From NCBI GenBank assembly GCA_030682135.1, contig JAUXQT010000100.1:62001-126000 (forward strand): 64,000 nt of DNA, given 5' to 3'. This DNA comes from Nitrospirota bacterium. GTDB lineage: Bacteria; Nitrospirota; Nitrospiria; Nitrospirales; Nitrospiraceae. The notes under the pieces are model-generated. The model worked only from the letters and a program-made list of their open reading frames with translations. It had not been told where the DNA came from and did not search any database. Below, one piece after another: positions 7,888 through 15,982 of this stretch (position 1 is its first letter; every line of letters starts with the position of its first letter). The position numbers and the translations under genes are program-made.

Positions 7888-8197
7888 ATTGAAATATAAG
7901 CCTGTCTCACACGATCGAAAGGCCTTCCTTGCTAAGGCTCGTACACGGAAGGGCTTCAGCAGAGCCTATAACGCCCTGGCACTGGAGTATCAGGTCGCGG
8001 GGCAAATGCTCAAGGCTCGCTCTCGCGCCGGTCTCACCCAAGACGCAGTCGCAGCGCGCATGGGCACGACCAAGAGCGCAATCTCCCGCCTCGAATCGGC
8101 CGGCAAGCACACTCCATCACTTGCCACACTCAAACGTTATGCGAGCGCTGTGGGGTGCGAGCTTCAAGTCAAGCTGGTGCGGACGAAGGTAGCGTAA
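7880..8197 (+). CDS. HigA-like XRE-family antitoxin
   Basis: 105 aa. It contains a helix-turn-helix at about residues 45-95 (KARSRAGLTQDAVAARMGTT, SAISRLESAGKHTPSLATL), followed by a short C-terminal strand. AAAGGAG lies upstream of the ATG. It overlaps the toxin gene by 8 bp. Antitoxins of this type neutralise the toxin and repress the shared promoter. Confidence 0.9.
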   Translation: MAELKYKPVSHDRKAFLAKARTRKGFSRAYNALALEYQVAGQMLKARSRAGLTQDAVAARMGTTKSAISRLESAGKHTPSLATLKRYASAVGCELQVKLVRTKVA

Positions 8198-8226
8198 CCC
8201 CCAACCCTTCGTTTGCGCTGACAGTC

Positions 8227-8314
8227 GAGGATAACTTCAGGGGACATTCTGATTTTCTTGACGCGTGAGTCGCGCAGCTGCCAGAAATAATTCAGAATGT
8301 CCCCATCTCTGTTC
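8227..8314 (+). repeat. 80-bp palindromic repeat, right copy
   Basis: Same orientation as the copy at 7434-7513. The inner palindrome GGGGACATTCTGA / TTCAGAATGTCCCC is intact here. Together the two copies bracket the toxin-antitoxin genes as a unit of about 880 bp. Confidence 0.75.
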
Positions 8315-8480
8315 CAAACCGGAACGGCGGGCTCGCGCCGCGCAGTCGGGCATGGAGCGGCACCCCGGGAAAGCTACACCATGCCCCGCGCCTTACAGGC
8401 GATTCTCACGCTCGACCAGCTCGACTTCTACACCTGACACAATGCGCTGAACGGGTAAAAAGACCAAACCCCGCATCCGG

Positions 8481-9008
8481 CTAGAAGAATTTCGCTTTGA
8501 CCAAGTCGAGGATCTGGCTGGCTGCGTCGCCTGGAGAAGTGATGGTGCTGTCGATCCGGAGGTCCGGATTGGTCGGCGCTTCGTAGGGAGATTGGAGCCC
8601 GGGAACAGTGAGTGAGTCGCCCGACTGGCCCTTTCGGTAGGTTCCTTTCTTGTCTCGCTCCATACAGATCGCAAGGGGACATTCCACGGACACCTCGATG
8701 AAGCGAGGGATCACAGACCTCGCAAAGTCCCGATAGACCCTACGGCTCGCCGTGGCATCGAAGACCACGGTCACACCATGGGCCAGGAGCTTCTCTCCGG
8801 TGAATACCAACGCGCGATAGAAGAGATCCCGCTCTGCTTCTGAGTAGGTCGGCGTCGGTGTGATGATCCGCCTGACCTCATCGGACTCCAACACTTCGAC
8901 CGTCAAGCCCAGCCCTTCGAGCTGCGGCTTCAGAGCCGAGACGATCGTGCTCTTACCCGAGGCCGGGAGACCGGTGATCCAGATGGCAAAAGCCTGACAT
9001 TGTGTCAT
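8481..9008 (-). CDS. cysC: Adenylylsulfate (APS) kinase family protein
   Basis: 175 aa. The P-loop GLPASGKST sits at residues 13-21 and is followed by VEVLESDEVRRI, where classical CysC has DGD-x-R, then FTGEKLLAHGVTVVFDATA and the C-terminal lid. It phosphorylates APS to PAPS or acts as a related small-molecule kinase; the ESD variation leaves the substrate open. I chose the ATG at 9008, next to the domain start; the extension to 9104 runs into intergenic repeat. The 3' two-thirds are duplicated at 7072-7432. Confidence 0.8.
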   Translation of the reverse strand: MTQCQAFAIWITGLPASGKSTIVSALKPQLEGLGLTVEVLESDEVRRIITPTPTYSEAERDLFYRALVFTGEKLLAHGVTVVFDATASRRVYRDFARSVIPRFIEVSVECPLAICMERDKKGTYRKGQSGDSLTVPGLQSPYEAPTNPDLRIDSTITSPGDAASQILDLVKAKFF

Positions 9009-9020
9009 TCCATGACCCAC

Positions 9021-9083
9021 CTGGCTAGAGGCACGAGGCGAGAGGCTAGAGGGAAAAATAACACTACCCCTCGCCCTACGCCT
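9021..9083. repeat. Word-family hairpin (gaggctagagg type)
   Basis: The words ggctagaggcacgaggcgagaggctagagg (20-nt part: gaggcgagaggctagagg) face cccctcgccctacgcctgc across about 15 nt. The pairing is imperfect. Related words recur at 10227-10318 and 10384-10451. Confidence 0.35.
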
Positions 9084-9091
9084 GCACATAT

Positions 9092-10216
9092 TCAGGTGCC
9101 GCAATATTCGTTCACGCGGGCGGGATCGAAACGCGGCTCATCCAACACATGTTCGACAAACCGGAAGATGGTCCGGCGCACCTCAATCGGCAACTTGGGG
9201 TACCAGACAGGGCTCGCCAAGACTAACCCTCGAAACGCAAAAAACGGAGCGGCCGACTCTGCAACTGCATGGTCGTGGCTGGCTTCCATATAAGTGTCCC
9301 AAAAGAGCCGAAACATCACTTCCAACGGCCCCTGCAAGGTGCCCCAGCGGCAAAGCGAGAAAAATAGATAGTTGATCGTCATCGACGTCACATCGTCCGC
9401 CGGTTCGCCCCATTCTCCCCGTGACCGATCGAGCACTGAAAAATCCGTTCCTTTCCGGAACAAAACATTCCAGGGATGAAAGTCTCCGTGGACTTGCGAC
9501 AGACGGTGACTCTCTCCACGCAGCCGCCAGCGCCAGCGATTACAGGCTTCCTCAACCCCGCGCAAGAGGTCCGTCGTGATGAACTCGTAGCGGTCGGGAT
9601 AACTGTCGGTCAACCCCATGATACATTCGCCATGGCCGAGCAACTCTCGAAGCCGGCGCCGATAGAGGGCGGGATCGCGAAGTTTTCTGGCATGAATCTC
9701 TGCCAGGTAACGTGCCAGGGCGATCGTGCGCGCGCGATCCTGCTTCCGCAGCCTTCCGCCTTTGACCAACCGCTCCAGATCGAAATGATAGCTGCTCCCA
9801 TCCGTCCATTGGTTGAGGACAAAGAACTCCTCTGCCGGCGCAATCGACATCAGCTCTTGGTCGGCGGTAAAGGCGCCAACATCGAGTGCCTTCACGTGGC
9901 GAGGCAGCCGGCCATAGGAATCATAGTCCCAGAGCATGGCCTGCGCGCGATCAGCCATATGCTCATGGCCGAAGGGCCCAGGCTTCATGGTCTCCAGTAC
10001 GGCAGACTGAATCTTCCGCCCGACTTGAAATGTCAGCTTGACCGGCGTGCCATAGCCATATTGTTTGTAGGTGCCCTGCGAACTGTCTTTTCCAATGACC
10101 CCATAGGTCAGCAAAGTCGCCTTGGGACCGAACCGTCCACGGAGGTACCGTTCCAGGGATTCTTTCTTCAGCTTCAGCTTCAGCATCATCATCGATGTAG
10201 GCAAGTCGTGTTCCAT
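9092..10216 (-). CDS. Aminoglycoside phosphotransferase-like (APH) kinase
   Basis: About 374 aa with a protein-kinase-like fold. The catalytic loop HGDFHPWN lies near residue 245, followed by the metal-binding segment LDRSRGEWGEPADDV. Upstream is a nucleotide-binding lobe with a conserved Lys/Glu pattern. APH-fold proteins phosphorylate small molecules such as aminoglycosides, choline or sugars; context gives no substrate, so resistance should not be assumed. The start is uncertain: ATG at 10216 is used, GTG 10219 and TTG 10231 are in frame, and none has a strong ribosome-binding site. Confidence 0.8.
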   Translation of the reverse strand: MEHDLPTSMMMLKLKLKKESLERYLRGRFGPKATLLTYGVIGKDSSQGTYKQYGYGTPVKLTFQVGRKIQSAVLETMKPGPFGHEHMADRAQAMLWDYDSYGRLPRHVKALDVGAFTADQELMSIAPAEEFFVLNQWTDGSSYHFDLERLVKGGRLRKQDRARTIALARYLAEIHARKLRDPALYRRRLRELLGHGECIMGLTDSYPDRYEFITTDLLRGVEEACNRWRWRLRGESHRLSQVHGDFHPWNVLFRKGTDFSVLDRSRGEWGEPADDVTSMTINYLFFSLCRWGTLQGPLEVMFRLFWDTYMEASHDHAVAESAAPFFAFRGLVLASPVWYPKLPIEVRRTIFRFVEHVLDEPRFDPARVNEYCGT

Positions 10217-10226
10217 CACGATACCA

Positions 10227-10318
10227 GGCAAGGGGCAAGAGGCCAGAGGCGAGGGGAAGAACCAACGCCTTGAAATCTTAACTCACTCGCCGCACGCCTC
10301 TCGCCCCTTGCCTCTCAT
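10227..10318. repeat. Word-family hairpin (ggcaaggggcgaga type)
   Basis: The left arm has caggcaaggggcaagagg and gccagaggcgagggg. The right arm has cgcctctcgccccttgcctc. The arms are complementary and word-repetitive. It fills the space upstream of the APH gene. Confidence 0.55.
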
Positions 10319-10383
10319 TTAACTGACGCATTGAGCTTCACTGCCAACGATGCAACTGGGGAAAAATGCGTCACTTCCGTTAG

Positions 10384-10451
10384 GCGAGGGGCGCGCGGCA
10401 AGGGGCAAGAGACAATAAATATCAGCCCCCTAGCCTCTCGCCTCTCACCCC
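10384..10451. repeat. Word-family hairpin (gcgaggggcaagag type)
   Basis: The left words ggcgaggggcgcgcggcaag and gggcaagag face ccccctagcctctcgcctct across an AT-rich loop (acaataaatatca). Same vocabulary as the neighbouring hairpin at 10227-10318. Confidence 0.5.
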
Positions 10452-10501
10452 AAGCCTCCGTTCGAGGCAGGCACATCGCTTGCTGATATCAACCACCAAC
10501 T

Positions 10502-10595
10502 GGTCTATCTGGTCAATCTGGTTTGTTTGGTTTATTTGGCTAGTTTCGTTCAACCAAATAAACAAGACACACTAAACAAACCAAATACACGAACG
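10502..10595. repeat. Pentamer-word hairpin upstream of the HPF gene
   Basis: The left side is quasi-tandem TTGGTTT/ATCTGG words (ggtttgtttggtttatttgg). The right side is the complement (aaccaaataaacaagacac, aaacaaaccaaatacacg). It ends 9 bp before the ribosome-binding site GGAGG of the next gene, so it must lie in that gene's 5' leader or promoter. A similar arrangement with tctggtctg words precedes the permease gene at 24384. Confidence 0.6.
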
Positions 10596-10603
10596 GAGGC
10601 AGT

Positions 10604-11149
10604 ATGGATTTGGAAATTGAAAGCAGAAACGTCGGAATGACTCCCCGCTGGAAAACCGAGATCGAAACCCGCATGGCAGGCCTCAACCAGAGGCATGAGG
10701 ATCTGATCCATGGACGGGTCACTCTGACAAAAAACATCCATCACAAGAAGCTGGACAACGTCGCGGAGGCGCTCATCGTCGTCACGCTCCCGGGTCGCCA
10801 TACGATGACGGCCCGCAAGGAAGACAAGACGTTCGAAGAGGCCATCAGAACCGCCTTCGACGCCATCGCTATCGAGCTCCGCAAGTTCCGCGAGAAACAG
10901 GGCCGTACCGAGGTGCGCACGGCTCCAATTCCTCCCTTGCGCGGGGTGATCTGTAAACTGTTCCCAATAGAAGGATATGGCTTCATCCTCAAGGAGGGGG
11001 GCGGTGAGGTGTACTTTCACAAACATGCGCTACAGGGACTCACGTTCGGTGAATTGGACAATGGAACTGACGTTGCCTTCAACATGGAGGAAGGCGACAA
11101 GGGCCCTCAGGCGACAACGGTCCATCGTCCGTCTCCACTCATCCCATAG
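10604..11149 (+). CDS. Ribosome hibernation factor-like (HPF) fused to cold-shock domain
   Basis: 181 aa. Residues 1-105 match the HPF/sigma-54 modulation fold (MDLEIESRNVGMTPRWKTEI, FEEAIRTAFDAIAIELRKF). Residues about 112-172 form a cold-shock OB domain (RGVICKLFPIEGYGFILKEG, GGEVYFHKHALQG) with the RNA-binding aromatic pattern. HPF proteins inactivate and store 70S ribosomes. The long HPF C-terminal dimerisation domain is replaced by a CSD. ACGGAGG lies upstream of the ATG. Hairpin repeats lie on both sides. Confidence 0.85.
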   Translation: MDLEIESRNVGMTPRWKTEIETRMAGLNQRHEDLIHGRVTLTKNIHHKKLDNVAEALIVVTLPGRHTMTARKEDKTFEEAIRTAFDAIAIELRKFREKQGRTEVRTAPIPPLRGVICKLFPIEGYGFILKEGGGEVYFHKHALQGLTFGELDNGTDVAFNMEEGDKGPQATTVHRPSPLIP

Positions 11150-11161
11150 CAGGATGCTGAC

Positions 11162-11285
11162 AGGATGCTGAAAATGACCGCCATCTTCGTTCTCGCCTTG
11201 AACGCATCCTCAACGTAGCCAGAGGCTACGCCTCCGGTGCGTTCATCGGCTGCGGCCTTGCTGGACGGCCATTTTGAGCATCCTG
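11162..11285 (+). repeat. ~125-bp palindromic element, copy B
   Basis: Outer arms are AGGATGCTGAAAATGACCG and CGGCCATTTTGAGCATCCT. The centre is GTAGCCAGAGGCTAC. Compared with copy A, AAAAAG/CTTTTT became AAAATG/CATTTT and GTACCC/GGGTAC became GTAGCC/GGCTAC, so pairing is kept. A short extra AGGATGCTGAC precedes it. It ends 34 bp before the lon-like start codon. Confidence 0.85.
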
Positions 11286-11319
11286 TGGATGGTGTTTCCA
11301 TTGTGCTTCAGGAGTCACG

Positions 11320-13743
11320 ATGAACCTCGACAAATTCAAGATCCCCGTCTCCATGCTCTCGCCAACCGTCGACCCGGCACAGCTGGGCTTCGACGACACC
11401 AGCGAACTGGAGCCCCTGAACGAAATCATCGGACAGGAGCGAGCCGTCGAGGCCTTGGAGTTCGGCCTCAACATGAAAGGCCCCGGCTTCAATCTCTACG
11501 TGTCCGGTCCGGTGGGAACCGGCAAGGGGACGCTCGTCCGCAGCATGGTGAAGCGGATGGCCCAGGGCGCGCCTGCCCCGGCCGACTGGTGTTATGTGAA
11601 TAATTTCCAGGATGCGTCGCGTCCAGTCTGCCTTTCATTTCCAGCAGGACAGGGCTGCGCCTTCAAACGCGAGATGGCGGCCTTCATCGAAAACCTGCGA
11701 CGGGACATTCCCCTCGCATTTGAAAGCAAGAAGTATCTGGATGCCAAGGCCAAGATCATTGAGGACACGGAGTCGAAGAAGAAAGCGCTGTTTCAGGACC
11801 TCACGAAACTCGGCCTGACGCGTGGGTTTGGATTCGAAGAAACACCGGCAGGGTTCGGACTCGCCCCCCTCAAAGAGGGCCATCTGATGACGGACGAACA
11901 GATGGAGGCCCTGACGGAGCAGGAACAGCAAGAGATGACGGAGCGGCGAAAAATACTCGAAGGCGAGATCCGTGAATTTCACGTCCGCATCCACGGCCTT
12001 GAGAAAGAAGCCGAGCACCAACTGCGCCTGTTGGACCACCAAATCGTGGCCAATCTCCTGGAGGGCCGCTATGAGACGATCCGCCGTGCCTACTTGGACT
12101 TGCCGGCGATCTCAGGCTATCTCGAACGAGTCCACCACGATATTATTCATCACTATAAGGACTTCCTCCCGCACGAAGGCCCGGCCATTCACCTTCCAGG
12201 GCTGGAACCCCGTCGGCCCGACATGACCCGCTACCTCATCAATCTCATTGTCGAAAATAACCCGACGGCTGGTGCACCAGTGATCGACGAGTCTCACCCG
12301 ACCTATACCAACCTGATCGGAAAAATCGAGCGGAAGGCCCAGATGGGCGTCATGTACACCGACTTTATGGAGATCAGGGCCGGCGCGGTCCTGCAAGCCA
12401 GCGGCGGCTATTTGATCGTCAACGCGATGGATGCCCTCCGCCAGCCTTTTTCCTGGGACGCGCTGAAGCGCGTGATCAAGACCGGGGAGGTCAAGATCGA
12501 AGACCCCGCCGAGTTCTATGGTTTTTCCACCGCGGGCCTCAGGCCGGAGCCGATTCCCGTCAATGTGAAAGTCATCATGGTCGGACCTCCCATGCTGTAT
12601 CACGTCCTGCAATCGTACGAAGAAGATTTTTCGAAGCTCTTCAAGGTGAAGGCGGATTTCGACACCGAGGTGGTGCGGAGCGAACGGCAGGACCGCCAGT
12701 ATGCGCGCTTCGTCGCCAAACTCTGCCGGGAGGAAGGACTCCCACATTTCGGCGTCGATGCCGTGGCAGAGGTCATCAAGCAGGGGTTCCGATTTGCGGA
12801 ACGGCACGACCGGCTCTCGTTGCGCCTCAGCCTGGTCAGCGACCTCATCCGGGAAGCCAGCTACTGGGCCAAGAAGGAGGGCCATGCGTTCGCCACACGC
12901 GCGGACGTCGAAGCGGCAGTCGCACACAAACGCCATCGGTCGAATCTGGCGGAGCATTGGATCCAGGACGAGATCAAAGAAGGCACCTTGATAGTGGATC
13001 TGGACAAGGAAGTCGTAGGCCAGGTCAACGGGCTTTCCGTGCATCAACTCGGCGATTATGCCTTCGGCCGGCCGACGAGAATCACCGCGCGCACCTCCGT
13101 CGGCACCAAAGGGGTGATCGACATTCAACGCGAAGCGGAACTCGCAGGCAACATCCATAGCAAGGGCGTCATGACACTCGCGGGATTCCTCACCGGCAAG
13201 TTTGCCGGGATCCAGCCCTTTGCCTTGAGCGCCTCACTGACCTTCGAACAGACCTATTCTGAAGTGGAAGGTGACAGCGCCGCTGTGGGCGAATTGGTCG
13301 CCATCCTCTCCAGCCTCGCAGATCTCCCCGTCCGTCAATGGCTGGCCGTAACGGGCTCCGTCAACCAGTTGGGCGAAGTGCAGCCGATCGGCGGTGCGAA
13401 TGAAAAGATCGAAGGATTCTTCGAGTCCTGCATACGGCGGGGACTGACCGGGAAACAAGGGGTGATTATCCCCGCCCGCAACACCAAACATCTCGCCTTG
13501 CGGCGCGATGTGGTCGAGGCGGTCGAAGCCGGTCAATTCACGGTCTATGGGGTGAACACGATCGAAGAAGCGGTCGAGTTGCTCACCGGCGTGCCGGCCG
13601 GCGAGCGTGGTCTTGATGGGGAGTATCCTCTCGACACGGTCTACGGCCGCGCGGCGCAACGGCTCGCGGAGTTGGCCGAAGCCCTCGCCGAATGGAGCGA
13701 GGGGGAACCGAAGCAAGGCGAACGCATCATCACAGAAATTTAG
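11320..13743 (+). CDS. Lon-like ATP-dependent protease (AAA+ plus Lon protease domain)
   Basis: 807 aa. Walker A is GPVGTGKGT at about residues 62-70, inserted in a divergent AAA+ domain. A long charged helical insertion spans about residues 120-260. The Lon proteolytic domain occupies the C-terminal ~200 residues with catalytic Ser653 (GDSAAV) and Lys696 (GGANEKIEGF), 43 residues apart as in Lon. It lacks the LonA N-terminal domain and membrane helices, matching the YcbZ/Lon-related AAA_32 type. It probably degrades unfolded or specific proteins in the cytoplasm. The ATG follows AGGAGTCACG. FmdB is the next gene. Confidence 0.93.
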   Translation: MNLDKFKIPVSMLSPTVDPAQLGFDDTSELEPLNEIIGQERAVEALEFGLNMKGPGFNLYVSGPVGTGKGTLVRSMVKRMAQGAPAPADWCYVNNFQDASRPVCLSFPAGQGCAFKREMAAFIENLRRDIPLAFESKKYLDAKAKIIEDTESKKKALFQDLTKLGLTRGFGFEETPAGFGLAPLKEGHLMTDEQMEALTEQEQQEMTERRKILEGEIREFHVRIHGLEKEAEHQLRLLDHQIVANLLEGRYETIRRAYLDLPAISGYLERVHHDIIHHYKDFLPHEGPAIHLPGLEPRRPDMTRYLINLIVENNPTAGAPVIDESHPTYTNLIGKIERKAQMGVMYTDFMEIRAGAVLQASGGYLIVNAMDALRQPFSWDALKRVIKTGEVKIEDPAEFYGFSTAGLRPEPIPVNVKVIMVGPPMLYHVLQSYEEDFSKLFKVKADFDTEVVRSERQDRQYARFVAKLCREEGLPHFGVDAVAEVIKQGFRFAERHDRLSLRLSLVSDLIREASYWAKKEGHAFATRADVEAAVAHKRHRSNLAEHWIQDEIKEGTLIVDLDKEVVGQVNGLSVHQLGDYAFGRPTRITARTSVGTKGVIDIQREAELAGNIHSKGVMTLAGFLTGKFAGIQPFALSASLTFEQTYSEVEGDSAAVGELVAILSSLADLPVRQWLAVTGSVNQLGEVQPIGGANEKIEGFFESCIRRGLTGKQGVIIPARNTKHLALRRDVVEAVEAGQFTVYGVNTIEEAVELLTGVPAGERGLDGEYPLDTVYGRAAQRLAELAEALAEWSEGEPKQGERIITEI

Positions 13744-13779
13744 CAGGCAAATACCAGGGAAGGTCCGAAGAGGTACTTC

Positions 13780-13944
13780 ATGCCCATGTACGACTATACG
13801 TGTCTGGACTGCGGGAAAGAGTCCTTGATCGTCTTGACCCTGAAGGAACATGAATCCACCAAAGTGACTTGCCCGAAATGCGGCAGCAGCAACATGAAGC
13901 AACTTTTCACGTCGTTTGTGGCCCACACGACCAAGAAAAGCTAG
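13780..13944 (+). CDS. FmdB-type zinc-ribbon protein, 54 aa
   Basis: It starts MPMYDYTCLDCGKESLIVLT and has C8-x2-C11 and C31-x2-C34 (CPKCGSSNMKQLF), the four ligands of a FmdB-type zinc ribbon. Family members are small regulators or accessory proteins of unclear function. GAGGT lies 6 nt upstream of the ATG. It lies 36 bp after the protease gene, so co-transcription is likely. Confidence 0.88.
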   Translation: MPMYDYTCLDCGKESLIVLTLKEHESTKVTCPKCGSSNMKQLFTSFVAHTTKKS

Positions 13945-13945
13945 T

Positions 13946-14068
13946 AGCATGCTGAAAAAGTCCGCCAGCGTCGTTCTCGCATCGTTCAGATCCTCAACGT
14001 ACCCTCCGGGTACGCCTCGGCCCTTCACTCGCTGCGGCCTTGCTGGACGGCCTTTTTGAGCATGCTGC
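13946..14068 (+). repeat. ~125-bp palindromic element, copy C
   Basis: The outer ends are AGCATGCTGAAAAAGTCCG and CGGCCTTTTTGAGCATGCT, instead of AGGATGCT/AGCATCCT in other copies: a paired change. The centre is GTACCCTCCGGGTAC. It starts right at the FmdB stop codon. Confidence 0.85.
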
Positions 14069-14106
14069 AATATTTATATCGCGTAGTCAAAAGCAAGGAG
14101 GCCGTG

Positions 14107-14490
14107 ATGCGAAATCCTACTGTGAACGTCAAGTCGGCTCTCAAGGTCACCTTGGGCATGGGACTCATCGGCCTTCTGTTCGCGCCGCTCCTCCAGGCAC
14201 AAGAATATCCGGCCGATCTCGCACGAGGGAAAGCCGTGTATCAGCGCAATTGCCAGGCCTGCCACGGTGTTGGAGGATGGGGGGATGGACCGGACGCGAA
14301 CAATCTCAAAGTGGCGCCGGCAAATTTCCACCGTTTTCCGTCTTTTCTGAAATCCGACGAAGAACTGTTGCGGACCATCGAACATGGGGTCGTCTTCAGC
14401 CCCATGCATGCATGGCGGGGCCAGCTGACGGACGGGGAAATGCAGGACGTGGTAGCCTACATTCGTCTGTTGGCACAAGCGGCACGTTGA
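14107..14490 (+). CDS. Periplasmic c-type cytochrome, monoheme
   Basis: 127 aa. The ATG at 14107 follows AAGGAGGCCGTG and opens a signal peptide (LGMGLIGLLFAPLLQAQ). Heme motif is CQACH, with the distal Met probably in SPMHAW. The C-terminal helix MQDVVAYIRLL is typical of class I cytochromes. It would carry electrons in the periplasm. An upstream ATG at 14056 lies inside the repeat and is unlikely. A second small cytochrome is at 30323-30682. Confidence 0.9.
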   Translation: MRNPTVNVKSALKVTLGMGLIGLLFAPLLQAQEYPADLARGKAVYQRNCQACHGVGGWGDGPDANNLKVAPANFHRFPSFLKSDEELLRTIEHGVVFSPMHAWRGQLTDGEMQDVVAYIRLLAQAAR

Positions 14491-14538
14491 AGCGATCAGC
14501 TCACACAGCCTACACACATCATTTTGGAGAGCATCAGC

Positions 14539-15957
14539 ATGACACCACGCACCGTTCTGACCCTGATCCTGGCATCCCTCGTCCTCGCCCAATCGGCCAT
14601 CACCTATGCGGCACAGCCGAGTAAGACGGACAGCCACCCCACTCGCTGTGAGAGCGCGTACAGCAAGAAACCCGTTCCGCCCAAGCAACTGCAGGCCATC
14701 GTGGCATCCCATGGACAGTGGCTCGACCACCGTGAACAGCCGGAATATCGCCGCGCAGATCTGTGCCAAGCAGACTTGAGCCACGCGAAACTGGCCGGGG
14801 CCAATCTAGAACGGGCGCGATTGGAAGGGGCCGTCCTCCGCCAGGCGAATCTGTACCAGAGTAATTTGTCACAAGCGAATCTCGCGGGAGCCGATCTGAC
14901 GAAAGCCGTCTTGGAAGATAGCAACCTGGCGGGAGCTGATCTCCGGCATGCACGATTGTCGAACGCCAATCTGTTCCGTGCGATCGGCGATGAAGCGGCC
15001 CTCTACAATGCCATTCTGACCGGGGCACAACTGCACGAATCCACGTTCGAGCGGGCCCATTTTGAGGAGGCCAATCTTGCCTCAGCCGATCTGACGAACG
15101 CCTCCTTCATCGACACTTACTTCTACGGCGCCAACCTTTCCAGGGCCATTCTGGCAGGGACCGACCTGATGGGCGCCGACCTTCGTCACACCGTCATGAC
15201 CCACGCCAACCTTCATCAGGCCAATCTGCAAGGCGCACTCCTCGACGGAGCCAGGCTCGATGGGGCCCTGATGGTGGAAGCAGACTTAGAAAGCGCCTAC
15301 CTCGACGATACCAGCCTTGTGGGGGCCAACCTGCGTGACGCTATTCTCCGCGGGGCGGACTTGCGATACGCCAACCTCCGTTCGTCCGGCTTGCAGAAGG
15401 CCGATCTGGAAGGTGCCAATTTAGAAGGTGCGCAATTGATCAAGGCGAAGGTACAGTCGGGCACACTGCGGATGGCGATTCTCTATAAAGCTATCCTGGA
15501 CCAGGCGGATTTCCGGGAAGCCATTCTCTCTCGCGCAGTGCTGATCGGCGCCAGAGGAACCGGCGCCATCTTTACGAAAGCGGACCTCAGCGAGATCTAC
15601 GCCCCGAAATCCCAGTTTCATCACGCACAATTCAATGAGACTGCTATGGAATCGGCCAATCTCGTCGCCGCAGACCTGAGAGATTCCAATTTCAGCCATG
15701 CCATGCTCTTGGAGGCCAATCTCCAAGAAGCGAACCTCCAGGGCGCCACGTTCTCCGGAGCCGATCTCAGCGGCGCGCGACTCGACGCGGCAGATCTCCA
15801 CCGAGCAACCTTGCATGGAGCCAACCTGTCTTTGGTGTCAGGCTTGACGCAAGCCCAGCTCGATACGGCCTGTATCGACGAGCAGACGAAGCTGCCGTCC
15901 GATCTCAATCGTCCCGCGCCTTGTGCCGCGCCAAAGAAGGCGGCACGCCACAAGTAG
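14539..15957 (+). CDS. Exported pentapeptide-repeat protein
   Basis: About 472 aa. A signal peptide (MTPRTVLTLILASLVLAQSA) is followed by a linker, then about 70 tandem A(D/N)LxX pentapeptides from residue 70 to 445 (ADLSHAKLAGANLERARLEG and so on), predicting a long right-handed quadrilateral beta helix. A Lys/Ala-rich tail ends the protein. TTGGAGAG precedes the ATG at 14539. Role unknown; quinolone-resistance pentapeptide proteins are cytoplasmic and shorter, so that function is not implied. It may be co-transcribed with the cytochrome (48 bp gap). Confidence 0.9.
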   Translation: MTPRTVLTLILASLVLAQSAITYAAQPSKTDSHPTRCESAYSKKPVPPKQLQAIVASHGQWLDHREQPEYRRADLCQADLSHAKLAGANLERARLEGAVLRQANLYQSNLSQANLAGADLTKAVLEDSNLAGADLRHARLSNANLFRAIGDEAALYNAILTGAQLHESTFERAHFEEANLASADLTNASFIDTYFYGANLSRAILAGTDLMGADLRHTVMTHANLHQANLQGALLDGARLDGALMVEADLESAYLDDTSLVGANLRDAILRGADLRYANLRSSGLQKADLEGANLEGAQLIKAKVQSGTLRMAILYKAILDQADFREAILSRAVLIGARGTGAIFTKADLSEIYAPKSQFHHAQFNETAMESANLVAADLRDSNFSHAMLLEANLQEANLQGATFSGADLSGARLDAADLHRATLHGANLSLVSGLTQAQLDTACIDEQTKLPSDLNRPAPCAAPKKAARHK

Positions 15958-15982
15958 AAGGGTTAGGTTCAGACACTGTTGG

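Noticed and set aside
12112..13158. A 348-codon minus-strand frame inside the Lon-like protease gene
   Set aside because: The plus strand carries the Walker A and Ser-Lys protease motifs; the antisense frame has no family features.
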